A stretch of DNA of 64,000 nt from Actinomycetospora callitridis (GCF_028737265.1 NZ_JAQZAK010000001.1:248001-312000), one strand, 5' to 3'. Shown: positions 44,363 to 52,883, counted from the first letter of the stretch. Notes: generated from the letters alone by a model not told the origin. Numbers and translations are program-made.

Positions 44363-44826
44363 GGTGCTTCGGGTCCCGGTCCGGTCTCGCCCTGCTCCAG
44401 GTGTGCTGCGAGGGCGTCGAGGATCGCAGCGAGCCCGTCGGCCGCCCGGGCCGTGCGCAGTTCGGGAGGCAGACGACGCTGCTGCACAGTGAGATCGGTG
44501 CCGTCGCCGACGGGGTCGAGGGTGACCGTGGTCCGCAGGCCGGTCACCGGCTCGTCGAAGACGAGTTCACGCGGGGCGGCGACGCTGATGTAGACGAATC
44601 GGAGCCATCGGCTCGAGCCGTCGGGCCCGCGGGTCTCGAGCGCCAGCTCGCCACCGGGGCGTGGATCGACGGTCACGGACGCGGGTGCCACGGTCGCGTG
44701 CGTGCCGCCCCAGAACGCCGCGATGCCCTCGGGGGACGTGAAGGCGACCCAGACGCGTTCGGGGTCTGCCGCGAGGTGGCGTCGGGCGATCAGCTCGTCG
44801 CCGTGCAGCGTGGCGCCGGCGCTCAA
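44359..44826 (-). CDS. SRPBCC (AHSA1/START-like) domain protein
   Basis: A 155-residue helix-grip protein. IARRHLAADPERVWVAFTSPEGIAAFWGG is the N-terminal strand-helix, with RPGGELALETRGPDG and LVFDEPVTGLRTTVTLDPVGDGTDLTV following. The TTG start overlaps the ArsR stop (TTGA), so the start codon is unusual but position-supported. Members of this group beside ArsR genes bind hydrophobic ligands. A role in detoxification or lipid-like ligand handling is likely but unproven. Confidence 0.85.
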   Translation of the reverse strand: MSAGATLHGDELIARRHLAADPERVWVAFTSPEGIAAFWGGTHATVAPASVTVDPRPGGELALETRGPDGSSRWLRFVYISVAAPRELVFDEPVTGLRTTVTLDPVGDGTDLTVQQRRLPPELRTARAADGLAAILDALAAHLEQGETGPGPEAP

Positions 44827-45215
44827 CGACCCGCCCCGCCGCGCTGGTGGGGGCGTTCACGGTCGAGGTGCTGCTCGAGGGCGTCGAGCCGGTCGTCCCA
44901 GACCTGGCGCTGGTCGTCGATCCACGTCCGGAGCAGCGTGAGGTTCTGCACCCGGAGGCGGCAGGGCCGCCGGGTGCCCTCGCGCCGCTGCTCGATGAGG
45001 CCGCAGCGGCGCAGGACGGCGACATGATGGGAGATCGCCTGCTGGGTCAGGCTGAACGGCTGGGCGAGCTCTCCGACCGTCGCGTCGCCGTGGGCGAGAC
45101 GAGTCACCAAGGAGCGCCTGACGGGGTCGCTCAGGGCGGCGAAAGCCGTGTCGAGGTCGTGCTCGGGAGCCGTGGGCGAGGGAGGCACCTGCCGAGTCTG
45201 ACGACAAGTTTCCAT
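44823..45215 (-). CDS. ArsR-family winged-helix regulator
   Basis: A 130-residue repressor. The winged HTH spans AFAALSDPVRRSLVTRLAHGDATVGELAQPFSLTQQAISHHVAVLRRCGLIEQRREG. The metal-binding ELCV-type cysteines of classical ArsR are absent, so it probably senses something other than a metal. The ATG at 45215 lies within promoter-like DNA, and a GTG slightly downstream is possible. It heads a three-gene operon with SRPBCC and SnoaL-like genes. Confidence 0.87.
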   Translation of the reverse strand: METCRQTRQVPPSPTAPEHDLDTAFAALSDPVRRSLVTRLAHGDATVGELAQPFSLTQQAISHHVAVLRRCGLIEQRREGTRRPCRLRVQNLTLLRTWIDDQRQVWDDRLDALEQHLDRERPHQRGGAGR

Positions 45216-45235
45216 TTGTGCAAGGAGCTACTTGT
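45204..45235. promoter_or_regulatory. ACAAGT-N20-ACTTGT region between ArsR and TetR genes
   Basis: ACAAGT (45204-45209) and ACTTGT (45230-45235) are inverted copies around an AT-rich spacer that includes the ArsR ATG and further TTTGTG/CTTGTG half-sites. This suits ArsR autoregulation and could also influence the divergent TetR gene. Confidence 0.4.
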
Positions 45236-45298
45236 GAATGTCTCGCTCCCTGTCTGCCCCGAGCGTGGGCGCAGGTGCCCGCCGTATCGTCACCGCTC

Positions 45299-46030
45299 AT
45301 GAGCGCGCCGGGACAGTCGGACGAGGCCCCTGTCCGGAGGCCTCGTCGCGAGCTGGTCGAGGCCCAGATCTACGAGCAGGCCACGCGGCTCTTCGCCGAG
45401 CGCGGCTTCGCGGGTACGAGCCTGCAGGACATCGCCGACGCCATGGGCATGACGCGGCCGTCGCTCTACTACTACGTCAAGAACAAGGACGAGCTGCTCG
45501 CGCGGCTCGTCACCGAGATCACCGAGGCCCCGGCGGCGGCCACGGAGGAGATCGCCGACCGCGACGCCGACGCGCCGACCAAACTGCGCGAGCTCGTCCG
45601 GCTCATCGCCGGGCAGCAGGCCCGGCACGCGGCGCGGTTCCAGCTGGTGATCCGGTCGGAGTCGGAGCTCCCCGACGACCTCGCCGTCGCCCACGAGGCC
45701 GCGAAGCGCCGCGTGCTCGACGGGTTCGGTCGCATCGTCGACCAGGGCGTCCGCAGCGGCGAGTTCCGCCCGCGCCCGGTGCGGACGACCGCGCTCGCCC
45801 TGATCGGCATGTGCAACTGGGTCGCGTGGTGGTTCAACCCCGCGGGTCCGCAGTCGCCCGAGGAGGTCGCGGAGCAGATGGCGGAGATGGCGTTCGCGCT
45901 GGTCGCGCAGGCCCCCGACCGCACGCCCGACGCGCCGCGTCCCGACGACCCCGCGGCCGCGCTGCGGCTGTTGCGCCAGGACCTGGACTACCTGGAGAGC
46001 GTGATCACGAAGGGCTCGGACGGGCACTGA
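45299..46030 (+). CDS. TetR/AcrR family transcriptional regulator
   Basis: A 243-residue regulator. The HTH is FAGTSLQDIADAMGMTRPSLYYYVKNKDELL, a classical TetR recognition region. The C-terminal part (MCNWVAWWFNPAGPQSPEEVAEQMAEMAF) resembles TetR_C-type domains of fatty-acyl or aromatic responsive regulators. The ATG at 45299 is used; the open frame upstream crosses the ArsR promoter. It is followed 40 nt later by a LysR gene on the same strand. Confidence 0.88.
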   Translation: MSAPGQSDEAPVRRPRRELVEAQIYEQATRLFAERGFAGTSLQDIADAMGMTRPSLYYYVKNKDELLARLVTEITEAPAAATEEIADRDADAPTKLRELVRLIAGQQARHAARFQLVIRSESELPDDLAVAHEAAKRRVLDGFGRIVDQGVRSGEFRPRPVRTTALALIGMCNWVAWWFNPAGPQSPEEVAEQMAEMAFALVAQAPDRTPDAPRPDDPAAALRLLRQDLDYLESVITKGSDGH

Positions 46031-46070
46031 GGCGCCCGCTCCGACCGACGGAACGCCGTACGGTCGCCAC

Positions 46071-47090
46071 GTGGACCTGCGGCAACTCCGCTACTTCCTC
46101 GCCGTCGTCGAGGAAGGGGGCGTACACCGGGCGGCTGCTGCCCTGCACGTCGCCCAGCCGTCGCTGAGCCAGGCCATCCGCAAGCTCGAGCACGATCTCG
46201 GGGCGGACCTCTTCCACCGCATCGGTCGCCGGCTCGTGCTCGCGCCCGCGGGGGAAGCACTGATCGGTCCCGCCCGCCAGATGTTGCGGACCCTCGACGC
46301 CGCCCACGACGCCGTCCGCGAGGTCGCCGACGTGGAGGCCGGCCGGCTCGACGTGGCCTCGCTCGCCGACCTCTCCGCCGACCCGACCGCGATCTGGGTC
46401 GCGCGGTTCCGGGTGGCCAACCGTGGGGTCACGGCCCGGGTCGAGGAACGCGGCTACGCGGCACAGGTGGCCGACCTGGTGCGCACGGGCGAGTGCGAGA
46501 TCGGCGTGACGGTCCTGCCGCTGCCGGAGGAGTACCTGACCCAGGAGCGGCTCCTCACCCAGCACTTCGTGCTGATCACCCCGCCCGGCACCGAGGAGGC
46601 GCTCCCGCCGACGGTGTCGTTGCCCTCCCTGAGCGGCGTCCCCCTCGTGATGGGGGAGCGGCACGCGACCACGCGGGAGTGGGTGGAGTCGACGCTGCGC
46701 GCCCACGGGGTCGAGCCGTCGGTCGCGGTCGAGGTCCCACAGCGCGGCGCCGTCATCCCGATGGTCCTCAACGGCGCGGGCGCGGCCGTGGTGCCGCTGC
46801 GTCTCGCTCTCGACGCGCGGCTGCACGACGCCGTGGTGCGCGAGCTGGATCCGCCCCTGACCCGGGAGGTGGGCCTGCTCCACCGCCCGGGCGCCCTCAC
46901 CGCGGCGGCCGCGGCGTTCCTGGCCCACACCCGCGACGGCGTCGCGTCGTGGAGCCGGGCGGTCGACCGGCGACGCCGGGCCGGGGCAGGCCTGATCGAG
47001 GCGGCGGCCTCCACCGAGCGGTCGGTGCGTCACCGACTGCGGTCGGGGTTCGCCTCGGACCCGCCCGTGCCCGCCCACGAGGATCGATAG
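46071..47090 (+). CDS. LysR-type transcriptional regulator
   Basis: A 339-residue LTTR starting at a GTG (MDLRQLRYFLAVVEEGGVHRAAAALHVAQPSLSQAIRKLE), with the winged HTH at residues 1-60 and an effector-binding domain after residue 90. The C-terminal 40 residues are basic and extra relative to the family. It is transcribed in the same direction as the MFS-CoA transferase operon, 115 nt upstream of it, so it is a candidate regulator of the GTCTTTGACCC-type promoters at 47120 and 50536. Confidence 0.9.
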   Translation: MDLRQLRYFLAVVEEGGVHRAAAALHVAQPSLSQAIRKLEHDLGADLFHRIGRRLVLAPAGEALIGPARQMLRTLDAAHDAVREVADVEAGRLDVASLADLSADPTAIWVARFRVANRGVTARVEERGYAAQVADLVRTGECEIGVTVLPLPEEYLTQERLLTQHFVLITPPGTEEALPPTVSLPSLSGVPLVMGERHATTREWVESTLRAHGVEPSVAVEVPQRGAVIPMVLNGAGAAVVPLRLALDARLHDAVVRELDPPLTREVGLLHRPGALTAAAAAFLAHTRDGVASWSRAVDRRRRAGAGLIEAAASTERSVRHRLRSGFASDPPVPAHEDR

Positions 47091-47119
47091 GCATCGCCGA
47101 TCAGTGGGCCGCTCAGCAC

Positions 47120-47152
47120 GTCTTTGACCCTGTCGAAGCAGTGTCCTTGACT
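47120..47152 (+). promoter_or_regulatory. promoter motif GTCTTTGACCC-N14-CCTTGACT ahead of the MFS gene
   Basis: A 33-bp element lying 53 nt before the MFS start. TTGACC and TTGACT are 17 nt apart, so they may be a -35 and an unusual -10, or two half-sites two helical turns apart. The same blocks with the same N14 spacing occur on the minus strand at 50536-50568, 47 nt ahead of the broken hydratase gene. Confidence 0.6.
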
Positions 47153-47205
47153 TGCGCCACACATCGCGCACACCGCGCGGTCTCTCGATCCGCGGGAGCA
47201 CCCCC

Positions 47206-48507
47206 ATGCCGCCCACGCCCGACGTCGACGTCGCCACCCCGGGCCGGACCTCCGCCGGCGTCCGGCGTGGAGCGTGGACGGCGACCGCGCTCGCCTTCGC
47301 GTTCATGGTCCTCAACTTCGCCGACAAGTCCGTCCTGGGCTTCGCCGGGAGCCGGGTCATGCGCGACCTCGGCATCGGTCCGGCCGAGTTCGGCCTGGTG
47401 CAGAGCGCCTTCTTCTGGCTCTTCGCGGCCGGTGCGCTGATCGTCGGCGCGCTGAGCATCCGGGTCTCCACGCGCTGGCTCATGCCGGCGCTCATGGTCG
47501 TCTGGGTGCTCACGATGGTGCCGCTGCTGACGCCGGTGAGCTTCGGTGTCCTGCTCGCCTGCCGCGTCGTGCTCGGGTTCGCCGAGGGTCCGGCCTACGC
47601 GCTCGCCACCCACGTCGTGCACTCGTGGTTCCCGGCCGAGAAGCGGGCCCTGCCGGCCGGGGTCATCAGCGCCGGCAGTTCCGTCGGCCCGCTCGTCGCC
47701 GCACCCGTGCTCACCTGGGTCATCGTGGCGTGGAGCTGGCACGCCGCGTTCGGCGTCCTGATCGTCCTCGGCCTGCTGTGGGTGGTGGCGTGGGCCGTCC
47801 TCGGCCGGCCCTCCCCGGAGGAGACGGCCGCGGCGGACGCTCCCCGGAAGCGCACCGACTGGCGCCTCGTGGGCCGGCAGCTCGCCACCCCGACGATCCT
47901 CGGCGTCGGCCTGCTCACCTTCGTCGGCTACTGGACCACGACGCTGCGGGTGTCCTGGCTGCCGCTGTACCTCGAGCAGGGCCTCGGTTACGACACCACG
48001 AGCGCCGGCCGGCTGGTCACCCTCCCGTACGCCGTCGCCGCGGTCGCGGCCATCGGCGCCGGACTGCTGTCGAACCGGATGGTCGCCCGGGGCGTCGCCC
48101 GCCGCATCGCGCGCGGTTGGCTCTCGGCCGCCTTCGTGGTCACGGGCGGGGCGTGCATGGTCCTCCTCACCGTCGTCGGGCCGGGCCTCGCCCAGATGGT
48201 GTTCACCGTCCTGGCGTTCTCGCTGAACTCGGCGTCCTACGGCGTCGCGCTCACCGTCGTCGCCGACCTGGTCGACCCGGCCCACCGGGGCGCGGTGCTC
48301 GGCGTCCTGGTGGCGATCTACAGCATGGCCGGGGTGATCGCCCCGCTCGTCCTGGGCTTCGCCGTCGAGGGCGCCGGTGGCGGCGCGGCCGGGTACGGGG
48401 TCGGGTTCGCCATCAGCGGCGTGGTCATCGTCGTCGGGGGCCTGCTCTCGGTCCCGCTGATCGACCCGGAGCGCGACGCCGCCCGGCTCGAGCGGGCGAC
48501 CGCGTGA
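47206..48507 (+). CDS. MFS transporter (anion:cation symporter-like)
   Basis: A 433-residue 12-helix transporter. FMVLNFADKSVLGFAG is helix 1 with the ADK motif of the aromatic-acid/dicarboxylate-type symporters. RVVLGFAEGPAYALATHVVHSWFPAEKRALPAG covers helix 4 and the motif-A-like loop. The ATG at 47206 has GGGAG 7 nt upstream. The stop overlaps the CoA transferase start (GTGA), so it likely imports an acid that is then activated to a CoA ester. Confidence 0.88.
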   Translation: MPPTPDVDVATPGRTSAGVRRGAWTATALAFAFMVLNFADKSVLGFAGSRVMRDLGIGPAEFGLVQSAFFWLFAAGALIVGALSIRVSTRWLMPALMVVWVLTMVPLLTPVSFGVLLACRVVLGFAEGPAYALATHVVHSWFPAEKRALPAGVISAGSSVGPLVAAPVLTWVIVAWSWHAAFGVLIVLGLLWVVAWAVLGRPSPEETAAADAPRKRTDWRLVGRQLATPTILGVGLLTFVGYWTTTLRVSWLPLYLEQGLGYDTTSAGRLVTLPYAVAAVAAIGAGLLSNRMVARGVARRIARGWLSAAFVVTGGACMVLLTVVGPGLAQMVFTVLAFSLNSASYGVALTVVADLVDPAHRGAVLGVLVAIYSMAGVIAPLVLGFAVEGAGGGAAGYGVGFAISGVVIVVGGLLSVPLIDPERDAARLERATA

Positions 48508-49709
48508 CCGCCCCGCTCTCCGGGGTCCGGGTCGTCGACCTCGGCCAGTTCATCGCTGCTCCCGTCGCGGGCCAGGCGCTCGTGGAGATGGGTGCCGACG
48601 TCGTCAAGCTCGAACCGGTCGCGGGGGAGGGTGCACGGCACATCGGTGTCTACGGCGACGCGATGGTGCGGACCCACAACGGCGGGAAGCGCGCGATCGC
48701 GGTGGACCTGCGCTCGGCGGACGGTCGCCGTCTCGCGCAGCGGCTCGTCGAACGCGCCGACATCGTGCTGCAGAACTCGCGGCACGGGGCCCTCGACGCC
48801 GCGGGCCTCGGCCCGGCGGCCGTCCGGCGGGCCAACCCGACGGTCGTGTACGGCACGGTCACCGGCTTCGGCCGGTCCGGGCCGTCGGCGCACCGTCCTG
48901 GCTTCGACATCGCGGCGCAGGCGGAGAGCGGGATCATGTGGATCACCGGCGAGTCGGGCGGACCCCCGCAGCGCGTCGGTTTCCCGGTGGTCGACGCCGC
49001 GGCCGGACACGTGCTCGCCGAGGCGGTGCTCGCCGCCTACATCGGCCGGCTGCGCTTCGGTGAGGGGCGGCACGTGGAGGTGTCGCTGCTCGAGGTGGCG
49101 ATCGCTCTGCAGGGCACGGTGTGGGGTGAGTACTTCGCCACCGGTCAGCCACCGAGCCGCAAGGGGAACGGGCAGCCGACCGTGGCGCCCGCCGCCGATC
49201 TCGTCGACACCGCCGACGGACCGATCGTGGTGTCGGCCTACACCCCGGCCCACTTCGCGCGCCTGTGCGCCGTCCTGGAGCGACCGGACCTCGCCGAGGA
49301 CCCGCGGTTCGCCACGAACGCCGACCGCGTCGTCCACCGGGACGCCCTGCTCGCCGAGCTCTCCGTCGCGTTCGGGGCGATGCCCCGCCGTGCGGCACTC
49401 GACCTGCTCGTCGGCCACGGACTCGTCGCCGCGTCGATCGACTCCTACGAGCAGGTCGAGCGCAACCCCGACGTGCTGGCCACCGGCATCTTCACGGAGG
49501 TCTCCACGGCAGCGGGTCCCCACCGCGTCGTCGGTGTGCCCTGGCGGGACGGCGACGGCCGGCCGGCTCGGGCGCGCCACGCCCCTGCGCTCGGGGAGCA
49601 CACCGCGGACGTCCTCGCCGAGATCGGCTGCACCCCGGACGAGGTGGACGCGCTCGCCGCCGCGGGCGTCGTTCACGTCCCGGCGGCGACCTCCTTGCCG
49701 TCGGCGTAA
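48504..49709 (+). CDS. CaiB/BaiF family III CoA transferase
   Basis: A 401-residue CoA transferase of usual length. PLSGVRVVDLGQFIAAPVAGQALVEMGADVVKLE is the N-terminal family signature. The catalytic Asp lies in PGFDIAAQAESG, and VGFPVVDAAAGHVLAEAVLAAY forms the CoA site. It transfers CoA from a donor thioester to a free acid via an aspartyl-CoA anhydride. It is coupled to the transporter and converges on the hydratase pseudogene with a 37-bp overlap. Confidence 0.92.
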   Translation: MTAPLSGVRVVDLGQFIAAPVAGQALVEMGADVVKLEPVAGEGARHIGVYGDAMVRTHNGGKRAIAVDLRSADGRRLAQRLVERADIVLQNSRHGALDAAGLGPAAVRRANPTVVYGTVTGFGRSGPSAHRPGFDIAAQAESGIMWITGESGGPPQRVGFPVVDAAAGHVLAEAVLAAYIGRLRFGEGRHVEVSLLEVAIALQGTVWGEYFATGQPPSRKGNGQPTVAPAADLVDTADGPIVVSAYTPAHFARLCAVLERPDLAEDPRFATNADRVVHRDALLAELSVAFGAMPRRAALDLLVGHGLVAASIDSYEQVERNPDVLATGIFTEVSTAAGPHRVVGVPWRDGDGRPARARHAPALGEHTADVLAEIGCTPDEVDALAAAGVVHVPAATSLPSA

Positions 49710-50488
49710 ACCGGCGTCCGGCGCTCGAGGAACGCCCGGGCCGCCTCGGGGGCCTCGTCGCCGTGGAAGCCGGCGACCATGCGCTCGCTCTCCACACGGA
49801 GGTAGTCGGCGAGCGTCGTCGTCGCGGCCGTCTGCAGGTTCTGCTTCATCGCCCGTGCGGCACCCGGGGCGTTCGCCGCGAGGCGGCGGGCGAGGTCGTC
49901 GGTCGCCGCCTCGAGACCGTCGTCCGGAACGACCCGCGAGACCAGGCCGGCGTCCGCCGCGGCGGACGCCGAGAGCTTGCCCGGCAGGAGGAAGAGCTCC
50001 CGGGCGCGGGCGGCACCGAGCATGCGGGTCGCGAACCAGATCCCGCCGAAGTCGCCGGGCAGCCCGGCGCTGAGGAAGGCGGTGTTGACCACCGCCCCCT
50101 AGGTGGCGACACGGAGGTCGCAGGCCAGGGCGAGCGCGAGGCCGGCGCCCGCGCAGGCCCCGTTGACCGCCGCCACGGTCACCGACGGCAGGAGGTGCAG
50201 GCGCTCGACGATGCGCGTCGCTCGGCGGAGCCGGGACAGGTCGGCGGCGACGGTGTCCCGCCGCAGCCACCGCTGCTCGGGGGGAGCCGCGAGGTCGGCA
50301 CCCACCGAGAACGCGCGGCCCCGGCCGGTCAGGACGACCACGCGGACCGAGTGGTCGGCCTCGATCTCCTCGAGCCGACGGTCGAGGTCTTCGAGGAGGT
50401 CGACCGACACGGCGTTGCCGCGGCTCTCGTGGCACAGGGTCAGACGGACGACACTGCCGGCTCTCGTGCGGTCGACGAACGCGGGCAC
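49673..50488 (-). pseudogene. enoyl-CoA hydratase/isomerase interrupted by an in-frame TAG
   Basis: A single continuous frame of about 271 codons reads as a complete crotonase, except for a TAG at 50099-50101 after CDLRVAT. The first part (from a GTG with AGGAGG 7 nt upstream) carries GRGRAFSVGADLA and the oxyanion GACAGAGLALALACDLRVA. The second continues directly as GAVVNTAFLSAGLPGDFGGIWFATRMLG to a normal C-terminus. No frameshift is present. The break lies right after the first active-site half, so neither fragment should fold or act. A sequencing error is possible; the upstream control region looks intact. Confidence 0.8.
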
Positions 50489-50535
50489 GCCGGACCTCCT
50501 CCCCGGGGTCGGGCCGCCCGGTGCGGCCCCGGACC

Positions 50536-50568
50536 AGTCAAGGAGGTGCCGTAGCGCGGGTCAAAGAC
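50536..50568 (-). promoter_or_regulatory. promoter motif GTCTTTGACCC-N14-CCTTGACT ahead of the hydratase
   Basis: The minus strand carries the same two blocks and spacing as 47120-47152, located 47 nt before the hydratase GTG. Sharing of 19 defined bases at fixed spacing is far beyond chance and implies joint control of the transporter/CoA-transferase operon and this gene. Confidence 0.6.
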
Positions 50569-50580
50569 GAAAGATCGCGC

Positions 50581-50607
50581 CCGGTGATAGTTCGGCCCTA
50601 TCACCGG
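50581..50607. promoter_or_regulatory. CCGGTGATAG-N7-CTATCACCGG operator
   Basis: A perfect 10+10 bp palindrome with spacer TTCGGCC, 42 nt upstream of the VOC-operon -35 box and 13 nt from the hydratase promoter motif. Its length and symmetry indicate a dimeric repressor or activator site. It could serve either divergent unit. Confidence 0.6.
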
Positions 50608-50648
50608 ACTACTCCCAGGCAGCGCGGTACGACGACAACGTCGAAAGA

Positions 50649-50677
50649 TTGACGCTTGCGTCGAGCTCTCCTAGCCT
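50649..50677 (+). promoter_or_regulatory. promoter of the VOC-unknown-hydrolase operon
   Basis: TTGACG (50649-50654) and TAGCCT (50672-50677) are spaced by 17 nt and lie 20 nt before the VOC ATG, giving a short leader that contains AGGAGG. Confidence 0.55.
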
Positions 50678-50696
50678 GAGGGCAGGAGGTTCGACG

Positions 50697-51338
50697 ATGA
50701 CACTCGAGCACAAGGTCCGCGGCGTGGACCACACGGCGTTCCCGACGTTCGATCCCGCCGGGACGGTGCGCTTCTACCGCGACGTCCTCGGCTTCCCGGT
50801 CGTGCACTCGATCTGTGCCGCGGGCTGGGGCCCGGAGGACCACCCGGACTTCATCCACTTCTTCTTCGACATCGGCAACGACGACCGGATCGCGTTCTTC
50901 TACTACTTCGGCCTCGAGCCGATCCACGACCAGGCGCGCGGCGACGTCTACGCCGGCTTCGGGCCCGAGGTGCCGGAGTTCTTCGTGCGCTCGCGTCACC
51001 TCGCCATCCACGTCGACGACCAGGACGACCTCCTCGAGTACCGCCGACGGCTCGACGACTCCTCGTGGCCGGTCGAGATGCAGATCCAGCACGAGACGAT
51101 CGAGTCGATCTACACGCACGACCCCAACGGCTACATGGTCGAGTTCACCCGCGCGATGCGTCCCGTGACGCCGCAGGAGGACCTCGACGCGACCCTGACG
51201 ATCGACGCGCTGCTCGACGTGGTCGCCGAGCCCGAGCCGTCGTTCGGCAAGCTCCTCGCCCGCAAGGCCGAGCTGATCGTCGAGCGGGCCGGCGCGTGGG
51301 AGCAGGCGCAGCGCGAGCTCGCGCAGGCCGACCGATGA
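50697..51338 (+). CDS. VOC family protein (extradiol-dioxygenase-like)
   Basis: A 213-residue protein. GVDHTAFPTFDPAGTVRFYRDVLGFPVVHS begins the first VOC module with its His ligand. HLAIHVDDQDDLLEYRRRL supplies the second His and HDPNGYMVEFTRAM the Glu, so a full metal site is present. A 45-residue helical tail follows. AGGAGG precedes the ATG. It resembles the protein at 3187-3672. Its stop overlaps the next gene (ATGA). Probably a ring-cleaving or isomerising metalloenzyme. Confidence 0.82.
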   Translation: MTLEHKVRGVDHTAFPTFDPAGTVRFYRDVLGFPVVHSICAAGWGPEDHPDFIHFFFDIGNDDRIAFFYYFGLEPIHDQARGDVYAGFGPEVPEFFVRSRHLAIHVDDQDDLLEYRRRLDDSSWPVEMQIQHETIESIYTHDPNGYMVEFTRAMRPVTPQEDLDATLTIDALLDVVAEPEPSFGKLLARKAELIVERAGAWEQAQRELAQADR

Positions 51339-51577
51339 CCGCGTTCTACGTCCTCGACGTCCCCGAGAACACGTCGGTGGCCAAGGTCGCGGCGGAGGCG
51401 GGCGCGGCCGTCGGCAGGGTTGGCCCGTACTTCGAGATCACCGCCGACGAGTCGATCGTCGTCGACCGTCGCGCCACCGGCTGCCGGCACGCGGTCTGGT
51501 ACAGCTGCATCGCGGGCGTGGCCGGCGGCACGGTGGTGCAGCACGACAAGGACGCCCTGCGGGTCGACCCGGCATGA
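51335..51577 (+). CDS. small protein of unknown function between VOC and hydrolase genes
   Basis: An 80-residue protein coupled on both sides (ATGA at 51335 and at 51574). No signal peptide; the sequence starts FYVLDVPENTSVAKVAAEAGAAVGRVGPYFEIT and has a Cys at RATGCRHAVWYSCIAG. The double overlap and maintained frame argue that it is real and made in proportion to its neighbours. I recognise no family. It may be an accessory subunit. Confidence 0.7.
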   Translation: MTAFYVLDVPENTSVAKVAAEAGAAVGRVGPYFEITADESIVVDRRATGCRHAVWYSCIAGVAGGTVVQHDKDALRVDPA

Positions 51578-52821
51578 GCGCTCCGACCCGCCTCGGTGCG
51601 GGGCGCTACGTCGCGGTGGACGAGCGTCCGGCCGCGACGGTCACGAGCGTCCACGAGCTGACCACCGCCGACGGCGCCACGGTGCGCGGTGTGCTCGCGA
51701 CGGTGCCGGGCGCGCGGACGGTCGTCGCCCTGGTGCACCCGCGCCAGGACGTCACCCATCACGCGCTGGTCCCACACCTGCTCGCGGCCGGGACGGCGGT
51801 GTGGACCCAGCACACCCGCTCGGTCAACAACGACCTGACGCTGGTGCACGAGCAGGCGCTGCTCGACGTCGCGGCCGGCATGGTGCTCCTGCGCGAGCAG
51901 GGCTACACCTCGATCGTCCCGCTCGGGCACTCCGGCGGCGGCACGCTCTTCGCCTTCTACCTCGAGCAGGCCGGGCTGGCGGGCGCCGACCGGATCGCGA
52001 CGACGCCGGGCGGGCGGCCGACGGCGCTCGCCGACGCGACGATGCCGACGGTCGACGGCGTCGTGTTCCTCGCTCCGCACCCGGGGCAGGGGCGCCTGCT
52101 GCTCGGCTGCATCGACCCCTCGGTCGCCGACGAGACCGACCCCCTCGCCGCGGTGCCCGAGCTCGACGCGTTCGACCCCCGCAACGGCTTCGCCGAGCCG
52201 CCCACCAGCGCCTCGTACTCCGCGGAGTTCCTCGAGCGCTACCGGGCGGCGCAGGTCGCGCGTGTCGCCCGCCTCGACGCACGGGCCCAGGCGCACCTCG
52301 CCCGCACCGCCGAGGCGCGGGCCCTGCACAAGCGCACGGGTGCGGTCGCGGATCGTCGTCGGGCGCTGGCGCCGGAGATCATGACGGTGTTCCGCACCGA
52401 CGCCGACCCCCGCACGGTCGACCTCTCGCTCGACCCGAGCGACCGGCCCTACGGCTCGCTCTTCGGCGCCCGGCCCGACCTCATCAACTACGGGCAGGTC
52501 GGGTTCGGCCGGCTGACGACGCCGGAGGCGTGGCTCTCGACGTGGTCGGGCCTGAGCTCGAACGCCGACTTCGTGCGGTGCGCGCCCGGCGTCACGGTGC
52601 CGACGCTGTTCCTCGAGCTCACCGGCGACCAGGCCGCCTTCCCGTCCGATTCGCGCCGCATGGTCGCCGCGCTCGGCAGCACCGACCTCACGCACGAGAG
52701 CGTGCGCGGGACGCACTTCGGCGGCGCGATCGCGCCCGGGGAACCCACGGGCAACGCGCTCGCCGCGGAGCGGATCGCGACGTGGGTCGGCGCGCGTCAC
52801 GAGCTCGCGCCGCCGACCTGA
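51574..52821 (+). CDS. alpha/beta-fold hydrolase, long form
   Basis: A 415-residue hydrolase. VVALVHPRQDVTHHALVPHLLAAG replaces the usual HG oxyanion strand, and the nucleophile elbow is LGHSGGGTLFAFY. The late Asp lies in LELTGDQAAFPSDS and the His in RGTHFGGAI. An insertion of about 180 residues between the elbow and the acid forms a large lid. Last gene of the VOC operon, followed by a hairpin. Probably acts on the product of the VOC enzyme, for example in C-C or ester cleavage. Confidence 0.85.
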   Translation: MSAPTRLGAGRYVAVDERPAATVTSVHELTTADGATVRGVLATVPGARTVVALVHPRQDVTHHALVPHLLAAGTAVWTQHTRSVNNDLTLVHEQALLDVAAGMVLLREQGYTSIVPLGHSGGGTLFAFYLEQAGLAGADRIATTPGGRPTALADATMPTVDGVVFLAPHPGQGRLLLGCIDPSVADETDPLAAVPELDAFDPRNGFAEPPTSASYSAEFLERYRAAQVARVARLDARAQAHLARTAEARALHKRTGAVADRRRALAPEIMTVFRTDADPRTVDLSLDPSDRPYGSLFGARPDLINYGQVGFGRLTTPEAWLSTWSGLSSNADFVRCAPGVTVPTLFLELTGDQAAFPSDSRRMVAALGSTDLTHESVRGTHFGGAIAPGEPTGNALAAERIATWVGARHELAPPT

Positions 52822-52883
52822 CGTTCCCGCAACCGAAGCATTCCGCAGCACTCCCGGCGGAGTCGTCGCGACGCCGCCGGACA

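Noticed and set aside
47120..47152. The shared TTGAC-N17-TTGAC motif as a sigma54 (-24/-12) promoter.
   Set aside because: It lacks the TGGC...TGC spacing, and actinobacteria generally have no sigma54.
50099..50101. TAG in the hydratase as pyrrolysine or programmed read-through.
   Set aside because: No tRNA-Pyl or pyl gene is visible, actinomycetes are not known for it, and crotonases have no such residue at this place. Nonsense mutation or sequencing error is simpler.
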